A stretch of 64,000 nt of DNA. Origin: an uncultured Methanoregula sp. GTDB lineage: Archaea; Halobacteriota; Methanomicrobia; Methanomicrobiales; Methanospirillaceae. Shown here one piece after another: positions 18,520-26,669 of the stretch. A model generated the notes under the pieces. That model did no database searches, was not told where the DNA came from, and saw nothing but the letters and a program-made list of their open reading frames with translations. The stretch's first letter is position 1. Each line of letters starts with the position of its first letter. Location of the stretch: assembly GCF_963667735.1 (NCBI RefSeq), contig NZ_OY763919.1, forward strand, positions 1,923,539-1,987,538, given 5' to 3'. The position numbers were made by a program, and so were the translations under genes.

Positions 18520-19194
18520 ATGCTTCCATTATTATGTGTGGAAAAAGGGGATATCCTCACGGTCATTGGCGGACTGGTGCTGGTCGTCATCATTGCGCTC
18601 ATCGCAAACCCGCAATACCTGTCCTCCCTATCACCCTCAACCCAGCCGGGAATTCCTGTTATTACCCCGATACCAGGGATGACTCCCCGGGAAACCCTGA
18701 TCCCGATTGTCCTTGTCACTCCTTCGCCGATTCCCACCCCGGCTCCCATCCTTCCGGATGCCCCCCAGTACCGGATTTTTTACACGGACAATCCGTTCCT
18801 CTATCCCCGGTACAAGATGCCTGATAACATGGAGACGTTCGGGGCAACGGAGATAATCGCCCGCAACTCAAACCTAGTGCCTTTTGCCTATGTCGAGGAT
18901 ACGCGGGGTGGGGTTACCCAGAAGTTCTCGGTCCCGTATCCTCTCTGGGCTATCAATATAACGGTCAATGCCACCCGGAATCCCCAGTATGGTAATTTCC
19001 GCATGGTTCTCTGTTATGCCAGCAACGGTACCGTGATCGATGGGGCCGAGGTCCTGAACCGGGGTTCGATGCTCCGCGTCATCCAGACCTCGAATGTCGA
19101 TCTTTACATGATAATTACAACCCAGTATATCGACTGGTACCGGATTGATCTGGAAGCCCCAAGAGACTATTACAATCAGTATCGGCCCCGGTGA
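18520..19194 (+). CDS. Membrane-anchored exported protein, function unknown
   Basis: 224 residues. A single N-terminal membrane segment (about residues 12-30) precedes a Pro/Thr/Ile-rich linker (about 36-75) and a beta-rich outer domain with many aromatic residues and NxT/NxS sequons. The start is uncertain: an in-frame GTG at 18538 is also possible. The linker composition suggests a surface-exposed domain held away from the membrane. It shares no obvious family with the exported proteins at 3-8 kb. Confidence 0.6.
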   Translation: MLPLLCVEKGDILTVIGGLVLVVIIALIANPQYLSSLSPSTQPGIPVITPIPGMTPRETLIPIVLVTPSPIPTPAPILPDAPQYRIFYTDNPFLYPRYKMPDNMETFGATEIIARNSNLVPFAYVEDTRGGVTQKFSVPYPLWAINITVNATRNPQYGNFRMVLCYASNGTVIDGAEVLNRGSMLRVIQTSNVDLYMIITTQYIDWYRIDLEAPRDYYNQYRPR

Positions 19195-19243
19195 CGGGCT
19201 TGTCGGAAAAAAGGATTGATGCGGTCTTTCCTTGACCGGATCT

Positions 19244-19441
19244 TTATAATTTTTCTATGGTTATCCGCACCCGGTCTCCCGCTTTGAGTGCGTGACCTTT
19301 GGGGATATCGACATTGAACCAGAGAGCGCCCGGGTCGTCCTGGGTGGCATCCTGCGACATCAGGCAATCCTTCTGACTGTTGATGTCTGCAACAAATTCA
19401 ATAGCCGATTCAAACTCGAGAACTTTGGTCATGATATGCAA
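19244..19441 (-). CDS. Small hypothetical protein
   Basis: 65 residues (or 62 from a second Met at 19432). It is acidic in the middle and ends with IPKGHALKAGDRVRITIEKL, which looks like the last strands of a small beta-barrel such as an OB- or KOW-like fold. It begins 18 bases after the end of the DUF7123 protein on the same strand, so the two are probably cotranscribed. No function can be stated. Confidence 0.5.
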   Translation of the reverse strand: MHIMTKVLEFESAIEFVADINSQKDCLMSQDATQDDPGALWFNVDIPKGHALKAGDRVRITIEKL

Positions 19442-19459
19442 AAGAAAGATGATGGATTA

Positions 19460-19711
19460 TTAAATGGCACGCGGAGTAACCATCCAGGTCGTGCTGTTCG
19501 AATAGCTCCAGCGGATAATGTCAAGTTCTTTGCAGATATCTGCAAGGATTGCCATGTTTGTCCCTACCTCTTTGGGAGACAGCCCAAGGTCTTTTGCAAT
19601 ATATTTTGATTTGAAGTAGTGTTTGCCTTTGGTGATGCCTGAGTTGAGGTACAGGACAATCTTGTGCTGGGTCTCGTTATACTTATCACGAAGATTTTTT
19701 GTTGTTGACAT
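19460..19711 (-). CDS. DUF7123-like small winged-helix protein
   Basis: 83 residues with a compact helix-turn-helix pattern: TQHKIVLYLNSG, YFKSKYIAKDLGLSPKEVGT, then ILADICKELDIIRWS and a C-terminal STTWMVT strand. The arrangement matches small archaeal winged-helix proteins of the DUF7123 type seen in haloarchaea and methanogens. It probably binds DNA or RNA, with targets unknown. A TATA box at 19751-19760 (reverse strand) gives a leader of about 15-25 bases. Confidence 0.65.
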   Translation of the reverse strand: MSTTKNLRDKYNETQHKIVLYLNSGITKGKHYFKSKYIAKDLGLSPKEVGTNMAILADICKELDIIRWSYSNSTTWMVTPRAI

Positions 19712-19750
19712 GGTGTGCCTCAGCGTTAAAAATTCATATGAACTAATCCA

Positions 19751-19760
19751 TATTTATAAG
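19751..19760 (-). promoter_or_regulatory. TATA box of the DUF7123-like gene
   Basis: CTTATAAATA on the reverse strand, about 40-50 bases before the start codon, in an AT-rich gap. Confidence 0.55.
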
Positions 19761-19920
19761 TATCTGTTTTTCGCGACAATTTTCCTGTCTTTTTTTTTTG
19801 TACCGGGCAATAATTTTGACCAGAAAGCATTTATCAGCCCTGCGTGTTGGATGTTTATTTCCAAGACCCCTTCAAATCCCCCTGGGAAGACTCTCATCCG
19901 GAAAACAAGCCCTGTTTTTC

Positions 19921-19927
19921 AAAAAAA
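19921..19927 (-). terminator. Oligo-T terminator of the RecJ-like gene
   Basis: Seven T residues on the reverse strand begin five bases after the stop codon at 19933, followed by a further T-rich run. Archaeal RNA polymerase stops at such oligo-T tracts. Confidence 0.45.
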
Positions 19928-19932
19928 GGAGA

Positions 19933-21786
19933 TCATGAGGTTCTCTGGATCTGTGCGTCCGCGATTTTTGCAATCAGCGCTTCGAGCACCACATCGCGCA
20001 TACCTTCCACGAATTTTATGCTGCCTACCACAAGGTGCCCGCCCCCGCTGATTCCGCCGCCGGGGATCTCGTTTCTGAGTTCCCGCACCATCTTGGGGAT
20101 GTTCATCAGCACGCCGCGTGAGCGCAGCACGGCAAAGTCCGGGCCAAAGCCAATCGTGACAACCGGCTTTCCGGCATTCTGCCTGCAGAGCCGGTCATGC
20201 ACCTCACCACTCGTCTTGCCGGGTGGGGGGAACGTGAACTTGTGGGCATGGATCTCCACATCGAGAAGGAAGAGGTTGGCCTCGTTTTTGAGCACCCTCG
20301 GGACAACATGGGGCATGGAAGCACTCATCTGGTCCTCGATCATGGTGTTTGCGCCATCAACAAGGAGTGCAACCAGTTTTTTGTGGCGTTCAGTGTTGCC
20401 GGTGATGTTGAGGATATCTTTTACGATCTCCCGGCCATCATTGAACCGGAGCCAAAACTGTTCGTAGTCGAGAGCAAGGGCGATGTCCTTGCAGGCATCC
20501 TCGGAGTACTGGTCGCGGACAAGGGCAAGGAAGAGCGCCCGCTCGGGGGCCTCGCTCCGGTCCCCGACACCGGCAACCGCCGGCAGGTGCCGGATCAGCG
20601 GCTCGACTTTCGGGTTGATGAGCCGGGCCACTTCGGTCCCGAGCATCCCAGCCGTGATCCCGAAATCCCCGCCAACATGGTACGGGTTGACATGGGCCTG
20701 GAGGTACTTGTCGATGGTAGCGTCCGGGTGGTGGTGATCGACCACGATGAAGGGGATGTCGTAAACGCTTGCGATCTTGTAGGAGGGTTCGTCTTCCTCG
20801 GTCGAACCATTGTCGGTCAGGATCACGAGCGGGATCTTCTGGCCGTACCGGACATTGTCTTTCAAGGAGAAATCCAGGTCCCGGGTGATGTCTTCGATCT
20901 CGTAGAACGGAGCTTTTGACGGTGCCCGCTTGAAGAGGAAGTACTCGGCATCGAAATCCCCGCCTGATTCGCGGATCAGGGAGACTACGGCCTGCTCGAT
21001 CGCTACCGCAGAGCAGATGCCGTCAGCATCAGCATGGTGGCGCAGGATGATCGGCTGGTTCGTGAAGATCGCTTTTCGTATGAGTTTTGCAACTTTCCTC
21101 ATTTCCGGGCGAAGTCGTTCCAGGACATCGCTTTCAACCAGCAGGGGGATATCTTCCGGCTCTGCCCGGGCATCCAGGGCTTTCTCGATCCGAACCCTGA
21201 CGGCACCGGCTTCCTCATCGGAAAGAACGGTCAGGGCATCGACCTCGATCTGGAGCTGGCCGTTGCGCATCATGACCTCGCCGATGATCTTGACAATGTT
21301 CCCGAGTTCGGCCTGGGGGTATGCCCGGACGCCGGCTTCCACGAATGCGGCAGCGTTCTGGCTGCCGGTTTCGTCAACAATCGTAAAGATGGTGGGGCCG
21401 CTGGTCTGCTTGACCTGGGCTATCTCTCCTTCAACTGCAACGGTCTTGCCGACTTTACCGGAGAGGTCACTGATCCTCACGGTCGTGGATTTGCGTTCCA
21501 CGTTCTGGACCTGGTACACCTGGATCTGGACTTCTTCGAGATCGATGTTGCCGTTCGGGCGTATCTGCCGGACCCGGACAAGGACCGAATCCTTCTCCTT
21601 GTGTTCGCTTTTCATGTTGCTCTTGTGGACAAGTCCTTTGATCCGGTCGTTTATCTGGACAAACATGCCGAAGGTTGCAAACCCCTGGACTTTTCCCTGA
21701 TATGTATTCCCTTCTTCGATATCCGCGAGATCGCAGCCGGCCCCGAGCCGGTATACGAGTACATCATCCGTTTTGGTATCTTGCAT
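19933..21786 (-). CDS. RecJ-like DHH-family phosphoesterase with OB-fold N-terminus
   Basis: 617 residues from the ATG at 21786, which has GGTGAG six bases upstream; a Met 11 codons earlier is less likely. It starts with an S1/OB-type RNA-binding fold (GNTYQGKVQGFATFGMFVQI) and a second OB-fold (about 85-180). The DHH domain follows with ILRHHADADG and VVDHHHPD as metal-binding motifs. The C-terminal DHHA1 part ends in GGGISGGGHLVVGSIKF. Members degrade single-stranded DNA or RNA and include archaeal RecJ/GAN proteins linked to replication and repair. DNA versus RNA preference cannot be read from sequence. Confidence 0.85.
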   Translation of the reverse strand: MQDTKTDDVLVYRLGAGCDLADIEEGNTYQGKVQGFATFGMFVQINDRIKGLVHKSNMKSEHKEKDSVLVRVRQIRPNGNIDLEEVQIQVYQVQNVERKSTTVRISDLSGKVGKTVAVEGEIAQVKQTSGPTIFTIVDETGSQNAAAFVEAGVRAYPQAELGNIVKIIGEVMMRNGQLQIEVDALTVLSDEEAGAVRVRIEKALDARAEPEDIPLLVESDVLERLRPEMRKVAKLIRKAIFTNQPIILRHHADADGICSAVAIEQAVVSLIRESGGDFDAEYFLFKRAPSKAPFYEIEDITRDLDFSLKDNVRYGQKIPLVILTDNGSTEEDEPSYKIASVYDIPFIVVDHHHPDATIDKYLQAHVNPYHVGGDFGITAGMLGTEVARLINPKVEPLIRHLPAVAGVGDRSEAPERALFLALVRDQYSEDACKDIALALDYEQFWLRFNDGREIVKDILNITGNTERHKKLVALLVDGANTMIEDQMSASMPHVVPRVLKNEANLFLLDVEIHAHKFTFPPPGKTSGEVHDRLCRQNAGKPVVTIGFGPDFAVLRSRGVLMNIPKMVRELRNEIPGGGISGGGHLVVGSIKFVEGMRDVVLEALIAKIADAQIQRTS

Positions 21787-21934
21787 CTTTCTCTCACCAC
21801 ACACAGTCGTCTTTGGCATATTGTTGCGATATGGTATTGCATCGTCAACGCTACGCGGTTTTGGATTATATCCCTATGATCATGAATGGGTGTTGTGAGG
21901 TTTAATTTACTTGTTATGGAGCACCGGCAGTGCC

Positions 21935-21941
21935 AAAAAAA
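21935..21941 (-). terminator. Oligo-T terminator of the RNase Z operon
   Basis: Seven T residues on the reverse strand right after the stop codon of the last gene of the operon (21944). Confidence 0.45.
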
Positions 21942-21943
21942 GA

Positions 21944-22882
21944 TCAGTCCCTGAACGGAACTTCAACCATGTCGAGGTCATTTGGTACAAGGATCGGCCC
22001 GGCAAAGGTTTTCCGTGCATCATTCACATGTGCCTGGCAGTCCGTGTAACGCGAGCTCGTGTGGACGAGGACAAGCGTCCGTGCATTCAGGGCCGTTGCG
22101 GCTTCTCCGGCCTGGGCTGCCGTGGCATGGTAGAATTCTTTTGCCCGGGCTGTCTCGGACTCATCATAGGTTGCATCATGGATCAGGAGATCGGCATCGT
22201 GGGCGATATCCTTGATCGCGGTATGGATGGCCCGGGTATCCCCGGTATATACGATCTTCCTGCCGGGCCTTGTCTCCCCCATTACCTGCTCGGGCCGGAT
22301 CTCGGCTGCCGTGTCCCCGGAACCAACCTTCACGGTCTCACCCCGCTGGAGCTTCCCGAAGAGCGGGCCCGGGGGCACCCCGAGTTCAATGGCCCGCTCC
22401 CGGTTGAATCTCCCGGGTCGGGGGTCTTCCTCCAGCACATACCCCAGAGCGGGAAGCCCGTGGCTGACGCCAAAAGCGGTGACCGTATAGCCATCGAACC
22501 TCGCCCAGGATCCATGCCCGAGTGCAACGGATTCCATCGGAAACTTCAGGTTGAACCGGGCCACCTGGCGCAGGATTGCAACAAATTCATGCACCCATTC
22601 CGGGCCATAGATCGTGAGGGGTTCGGTCCGGCCATTGAACGACATGGTCTGGACAAGGCCGAAGATGCCCAGGAAATGATCGGCATGCCAGTGGGAGACG
22701 AAGATGGCATTGATAGTAAACCCGCACCGGGATCGCATCATCTGCTGCTGGGCCCCTTCCCCGCAGTCAAAGAGAAGTGTATCGGAACCCCGCCGGATCA
22801 TGATGCAGGGCGGGTTCCGGGTAGGTGTCGGCAGGGCACCGGCCGTCCCGAGGAAATAGATGTGCAGTGTCTCCCCGCTCAC
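21944..22882 (-). CDS. rnz: Ribonuclease Z
   Basis: 312 residues from a GTG start that overlaps the previous stop by four bases (GTGA). This makes the first residues fit the family (xLHIYFLGTAGALPTPTRNP). The metallo-beta-lactamase motif HWHADHFLG supplies the zinc ligands. GEGAQQQMMRS and the later THDATY-like LIHDATYDES are present. RNase Z cuts the 3' trailer from tRNA precursors in the cytoplasm. It is the last gene of a four-gene operon (radical SAM, UPF0200, TIM barrel, RNase Z) with overlapping ends. Confidence 0.9.
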   Translation of the reverse strand: MSGETLHIYFLGTAGALPTPTRNPPCIMIRRGSDTLLFDCGEGAQQQMMRSRCGFTINAIFVSHWHADHFLGIFGLVQTMSFNGRTEPLTIYGPEWVHEFVAILRQVARFNLKFPMESVALGHGSWARFDGYTVTAFGVSHGLPALGYVLEEDPRPGRFNRERAIELGVPPGPLFGKLQRGETVKVGSGDTAAEIRPEQVMGETRPGRKIVYTGDTRAIHTAIKDIAHDADLLIHDATYDESETARAKEFYHATAAQAGEAATALNARTLVLVHTSSRYTDCQAHVNDARKTFAGPILVPNDLDMVEVPFRD

Positions 22883-23655
22883 ACAAAACACTCCCGGAAT
22901 ACGGCGAGGCTCCGCTTTGCCTCGGGGATGGATCTCCCTTCGATAACAACGATACCGGAATAGTGTGCTGCAATGGATTTTCCCACGGTCTTCCACGGGA
23001 TGGTCCCGTCCCCAAGCGTCAGGTGTTCATCGGAGACGCCGTGGTTGTCGTGGATGTGGATATGGTTTGCCTTGCCCACGTGCGGCAGGAACTCGTTCAC
23101 TTTCCCGACCGTGTTGGCATGCCCGAAATCGAATGTCATGCCGATACCTTCGATCCCGTCGGTCATCCCCATAAGCTCCTCGGGGAACCGGCAGAGGAAC
23201 TCCTTGATCCCGATCATATTCTCCAGGCAGGCAAGGACGCCATGCTCCAAGGCGCATCGCCCGATCTGCCTGAGGGCCTCTTTCTGCAGGTTCCAGATCT
23301 TCTCCGGCATCAGTTTGCCCACCGGGGACATGTACCCGGGATGGATGGTGACCCGGTCCGTGAGTTCCGATGCATGCTCAATGCAGGTGCAGATCTGGCG
23401 GACAGACTCCCGCCAGATGGGATCGTTGAGGGTTGCAAGGTTCAGGTCGCCGTAGGGGGCATGGACGGTAACCCCGAGATTTGTGCTCCCGATAACATCC
23501 CGGATCCGCTGCATGCAGGCGGGATCGTCAAGCCGGTAATTGCCGTCGGCAACGATCTCCCAGCCGGCATACCCGGCTTCAGGGATCCCGGATACCCATG
23601 ATATATCGTCCCAGACCTTCGATGAGGAAGAGAAGTACGGTTTCAGGGTCATCAT
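22879..23655 (-). CDS. TIM-barrel sugar-phosphate isomerase/endonuclease-like protein
   Basis: 258 residues of the AP-endonuclease-2/xylose-isomerase-like barrel. Metal ligands are visible: VTVHAPYGDLN, VTIHPGY, CLENMIG, MTFDFGHANT, HIHIHDNHG and VIEGR. This set could describe either a sugar isomerase or an endonuclease IV-like enzyme. Many archaeal genomes have this gene with unknown substrate. It overlaps both neighbours by four bases, so it is translated as part of the operon. Confidence 0.78.
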   Translation of the reverse strand: MMTLKPYFSSSSKVWDDISWVSGIPEAGYAGWEIVADGNYRLDDPACMQRIRDVIGSTNLGVTVHAPYGDLNLATLNDPIWRESVRQICTCIEHASELTDRVTIHPGYMSPVGKLMPEKIWNLQKEALRQIGRCALEHGVLACLENMIGIKEFLCRFPEELMGMTDGIEGIGMTFDFGHANTVGKVNEFLPHVGKANHIHIHDNHGVSDEHLTLGDGTIPWKTVGKSIAAHYSGIVVIEGRSIPEAKRSLAVFRECFV

Positions 23656-24197
23656 TCCTTCTCCAGGTTCGCAAGCAGGGTCCTTACGGCGAGGGAGAAC
23701 TCGTCTAGGCTCCCTTCGTTTGCGAGAGAGATATCTGCCAGTTTCAGGGCATTTCCCAGGCCCCAGCCCAGTTCGCGCTCGTCCCGGTTTCGGAGGGAAT
23801 CAGCGGAAGTGAAGTCATCCGACCGTGCCCGGGCAGCGATCCGGGCAAGCCGGGTATCGAATGAGGAATCGATGCTGATAAGGGTAAAGCCGGGGAAATG
23901 GTTCCGGAACAGGACAACTTCCGTATCGCCCCGGATGCCATCGACAAGAACGAGCGGGGCAGTCCTGGCCTGTATCTCGGGAATGCAGAGTCGTGCTATG
24001 GCATCCATTCCGCCCTCGGAGCGGAGCCGGTTTGCCGTCATTCCGAAATTTGCATCGGTCGGTTCAAGGCCGGCAGCTGTTACCGCTTTCCGGATCATGT
24101 CGCCCATGACAATGACCGGGATGCCCATGCCGGCAGCTATTCTGGAAAATTCTCCTTTCCCGCTTGCAGGAAGCCCTACGACACCGATAACCTTCAT
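23652..24197 (-). CDS. UPF0200-type nucleotide kinase-like P-loop protein
   Basis: 181 residues with a P-loop GLPASGKGEFS at the N-terminus, like dephospho-CoA kinase and adenylate kinase relatives, and the segments VIVMGDMIR, VLVDGIRG and RLARIAARAR. It fits the archaeal UPF0200 family, whose substrate is not known. Its start overlaps the stop of the radical SAM gene by ATGA. Confidence 0.78.
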   Translation of the reverse strand: MKVIGVVGLPASGKGEFSRIAAGMGIPVIVMGDMIRKAVTAAGLEPTDANFGMTANRLRSEGGMDAIARLCIPEIQARTAPLVLVDGIRGDTEVVLFRNHFPGFTLISIDSSFDTRLARIAARARSDDFTSADSLRNRDERELGWGLGNALKLADISLANEGSLDEFSLAVRTLLANLEKE

Positions 24198-24991
24198 GAA
24201 CCAACTCCGCCTTTATACTGGATTTCCCCTACTTCCCGCGTTCGTATCCGGACTTTCCTTCCTAGTTTGTCGGCAATCCGTTTAATCTCATCCAGGGTGA
24301 TGGGATGGTACCGTTCCTGGAGATCTCTTTTCTTTTCCCGGTATTCGCCTTCAGTCATATTGGAGGGGATCTCTCTTAACCTTAGTATCTTGTGCTCACC
24401 CTGCTGGAGCACGAGGGGTATTCTTTCAATCAGGGATGAGATTTCCTCTATATACTGCTCGTTCTCACTGAATACGGTAATTACCACTTCGAATTCCTTT
24501 AAGATATCCTGTGCATAGGCATTTTTGCAGATCTTAAAGGATTTACGGACATTTCGTTCGTAATTTTCAAAAGGGAATTTCTTCATCTCCCCTTCGCCGG
24601 AGTACCCTTCAAAGCGTGATTTGAAATCGAGTGCCACCTTGTCAACGAGCTTTTCTTCCAGCAGGCCGGCGAGTGTTTCGGGAAAAAAACCATTGGTCTG
24701 GATCCCGACTGCTAGTTTCAGTTCTTTTGCATACCGGGCCAGTTCAAGCAGGGCATCCTTCTGCAGTGTGGGTTCACCGCCCGAAAAAACTACGCCGCTG
24801 ACGTACGGGGATGATGACCGGATCATCTCTTTTATTTCAGAGAGTTCCCGAAAGTCTTCCCCGGTAAGAATACCCTCGTTCTGGCAATAGGAGCACCGGA
24901 TCGGGCACCCCCGGAAAAAAACCGTGCATACGGCCCTGCCCCGCCAGTCAATGGTTGAGAGTGGAAGAAACCCCCCGAAATTCAGCTGGAT
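24194..24991 (-). CDS. Radical SAM protein of the NrdG-like activase family (non-standard ATC start)
   Basis: About 265 residues. The signature RGCPIRCSYCQNEG holds a CxxxCxxC iron-sulfur motif, near GFLPLSTIDWRGRAVCTVFF. This matches anaerobic ribonucleotide-reductase-activating or glycyl-radical-activating proteins. GGEPTLQKD follows. No ATG, GTG or TTG exists in frame between the upstream thiC gene and a Met well past the cysteine motif. The best start is ATC at 24991, four bases after GGTGA, which gives a family-like N-terminus (xQLNFGGF). A TATA box (25023-25032) lies about 25 bases before the ribosome binding site. The class III reductase itself is not in the window. Confidence 0.85.
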   Translation of the reverse strand: MQLNFGGFLPLSTIDWRGRAVCTVFFRGCPIRCSYCQNEGILTGEDFRELSEIKEMIRSSSPYVSGVVFSGGEPTLQKDALLELARYAKELKLAVGIQTNGFFPETLAGLLEEKLVDKVALDFKSRFEGYSGEGEMKKFPFENYERNVRKSFKICKNAYAQDILKEFEVVITVFSENEQYIEEISSLIERIPLVLQQGEHKILRLREIPSNMTEGEYREKKRDLQERYHPITLDEIKRIADKLGRKVRIRTREVGEIQYKGGVGS

Positions 24992-25022
24992 ACGATCACC
25001 GTGCCGGAGTATTTTATTGCCA

Positions 25023-25032
25023 TTTTTATATG
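25023..25032 (-). promoter_or_regulatory. TATA box of the radical SAM operon
   Basis: ATATAAAAAT on the reverse strand. Transcription is expected to start near 25002, at the GGTGATC ribosome binding site (24994-25000), leaving a leader of only a few bases. Confidence 0.55.
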
Positions 25033-25114
25033 AGTGTATTGCGTTGTTGTGCAGTTCCCGCGATCCAAATCCGTAAGGATACGATCTAAGATTTTGGAAT
25101 GTTGTAGTCCGGAT

Positions 25115-25122
25115 AAAAAAAA
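25115..25122 (-). terminator. Oligo-T terminator of thiC
   Basis: Eight T residues on the reverse strand about 20 bases after the thiC stop at 25141. This separates thiC from the radical SAM operon. Confidence 0.45.
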
Positions 25123-25140
25123 CGTAGCAAAAAGAGGGAA

Positions 25141-26418
25141 TCAGAATTTGAAATGCCGGTTGACTATCTTGATTGCGCAATAGTCCCCGCACATGGTGCA
25201 CCCGTCAGTGTCCGCGGGCATGCGCTCGTCACGGATGGCTTTTGCCCGGGCCGGGTTCATGGCAACGGCGAACTGCCGGTCCCAGTCCAGGTCGCGGCGG
25301 GCATGGCCCATCTCGAGGTCGAGATCCCGGGTCTTCTTGAGCTTGATCATATCGCCGACATGGGCTGCGATGCGGGAGCTCATGACGCCTTCGTACACTT
25401 CTTCCGGTGTCGGGAGGGCGAGGTGCTCTGCGGGGGTGACGTAGCAGATGAAGTCTGCGCCAAGCGAGGATGATATTGCGGCGCCGATAGCAGCCACGCG
25501 GTCATCGTAACCGGGGGCGATGTCGGTGACGATGGGGCCAAGCATATAGAACGGCTTGTTGTTGGTGACGCGCTTCATGAGCGTGACATTGGCTGCGATC
25601 TCGTCGATCGGGACATGGCCGGGTCCCTCGACAATGACCGGGACATTCTCGTTATGCGCCTTGTCGGCAAGTTCCGCATTGATAAGGAGTTCCTGGACTG
25701 CTGCCCGGTCGGTGGCATCGTGGATGGCCCCGGCCCGCATACCGTTGCCCATCGAGAGGGTGACCTCGTGCTCCTTCATGATCTCAAGAAGGTAATCGAA
25801 TTCGCGGTAGAGCGGGTTCTCCTTCTCATTGTGGAGCATCCAGGCAGTCATGAATGCGCCGCCCCGGGATACGAGCCCGCCGTGCCTGCCCTGGTTTTTC
25901 AGGCGCTTGACGGTCTCGAAGTTGATGCCGGTGTGGATGGCCATGAAGTTGGTGCCGAGTTTTGCCTGCTCGGCCGTGATCCGGAAGAGGTCGTCCTCTT
26001 TCATGTGGACAACAGCTCCATCCTTTACCGCGGCTTCGATGAATGCCTGGTACAGAGGCACGCAGCCTACCGAAAGGCTGGTGTTTGCAATGACCTGCTT
26101 GCGGATCTCGACAAAGTCGCCGCCTGTCGAGAGTTCCATTAAGGTATCTGCCCCCGCACGCTCGGCCTGCTTTGCCTTCTCGATCTCCTCAGGAATATTG
26201 ACGATATCGGTGGAAGTCCCGATGGATGCATTCACCTTGGTGCGCAGCCCCTCGCCGATACCGCAGATCTTCACTTTGCGGTAGGGGGAGGTCGGGATGA
26301 CGATGTGGCCGCCGGCAACGCCGCGCCGGACAAAATCCTCGGTTACTCCTTCCTGCTTGGCGACAATTTTCATCTCTTCTGTGACGATGCCCCTTTTCGC
26401 ATCTGCTACGATACTCAT
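25141..26418 (-). CDS. thiC: Phosphomethylpyrimidine synthase ThiC
   Basis: 425 residues from the ATG at 26418. A longer open frame to 26604 has no family similarity and is not used. ThiC is a radical SAM enzyme that turns aminoimidazole ribotide into the pyrimidine part of thiamine. Conserved parts include GIGEGLRTKVNASIGTS, GADTLMELSTGGD, NGMRAGAIHDATDRAA and VEGPGHVPIDEI. The C-terminal cysteine motif CTMCGDYC for the iron-sulfur cluster is also there. I see no TPP riboswitch upstream. Confidence 0.95.
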   Translation of the reverse strand: MSIVADAKRGIVTEEMKIVAKQEGVTEDFVRRGVAGGHIVIPTSPYRKVKICGIGEGLRTKVNASIGTSTDIVNIPEEIEKAKQAERAGADTLMELSTGGDFVEIRKQVIANTSLSVGCVPLYQAFIEAAVKDGAVVHMKEDDLFRITAEQAKLGTNFMAIHTGINFETVKRLKNQGRHGGLVSRGGAFMTAWMLHNEKENPLYREFDYLLEIMKEHEVTLSMGNGMRAGAIHDATDRAAVQELLINAELADKAHNENVPVIVEGPGHVPIDEIAANVTLMKRVTNNKPFYMLGPIVTDIAPGYDDRVAAIGAAISSSLGADFICYVTPAEHLALPTPEEVYEGVMSSRIAAHVGDMIKLKKTRDLDLEMGHARRDLDWDRQFAVAMNPARAKAIRDERMPADTDGCTMCGDYCAIKIVNRHFKF

Positions 26419-26481
26419 GCCTCTATGATTGCCGTAAAGACCAGATAAAGGCTCGGTTTTACAATTCTGGAGTAAATCTGG

Positions 26482-26498
26482 CTTGTTCTCTAAACAAG
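26482..26498. promoter_or_regulatory. Short inverted repeat between thiC and cdc48
   Basis: CTTGTT and AACAAG flank a five-base centre in the divergent region, 64 bases before the thiC start. It could be an operator of a thiamine regulator, but only one copy is seen. Confidence 0.3.
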
Positions 26499-26610
26499 TA
26501 AAGTTGATTTGGAATAAGACAGATTTTTTTGTGTTAGGGCTCTTTACGGACAGAATCCGCTTTTTCCCCCGGGTCGGGCGGGATGCCGGTTGGCCTCGGA
26601 TCACAGAACA

Positions 26611-26619
26611 TTTATATAG
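26611..26619 (+). promoter_or_regulatory. TATA box of cdc48
   Basis: TTTATATAG, about 50 bases before the cdc48 ATG, with transcription expected near 26640. A GAGGTG ribosome binding site precedes the ATG. Confidence 0.6.
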
Positions 26620-26669
26620 AATTGAACGCTAACTTATGGTAAACCCCAAACAATACGAGGTGTTTTACG

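Noticed and set aside
18520..18560. A third non-standard start for the exported protein at 18520 (ATC after GGGGAT)
   Set aside because: In-frame ATG and GTG are available nearby and the TATA box is weak, so no unusual start is needed.
19933..21905. Long forward-strand open frames opposite the RecJ-like gene
   Set aside because: They are shadows of the reverse-strand gene; the translated forms have no domain features and no ribosome binding sites.
26419..26604. N-terminal extension of ThiC
   Set aside because: The extra 62 residues have no similarity to the family; the ATG at 26418 gives the usual start SIVADAKRG.
26419..26640. TPP riboswitch upstream of thiC
   Set aside because: No CUGAGA and related core segments are present on the reverse strand.
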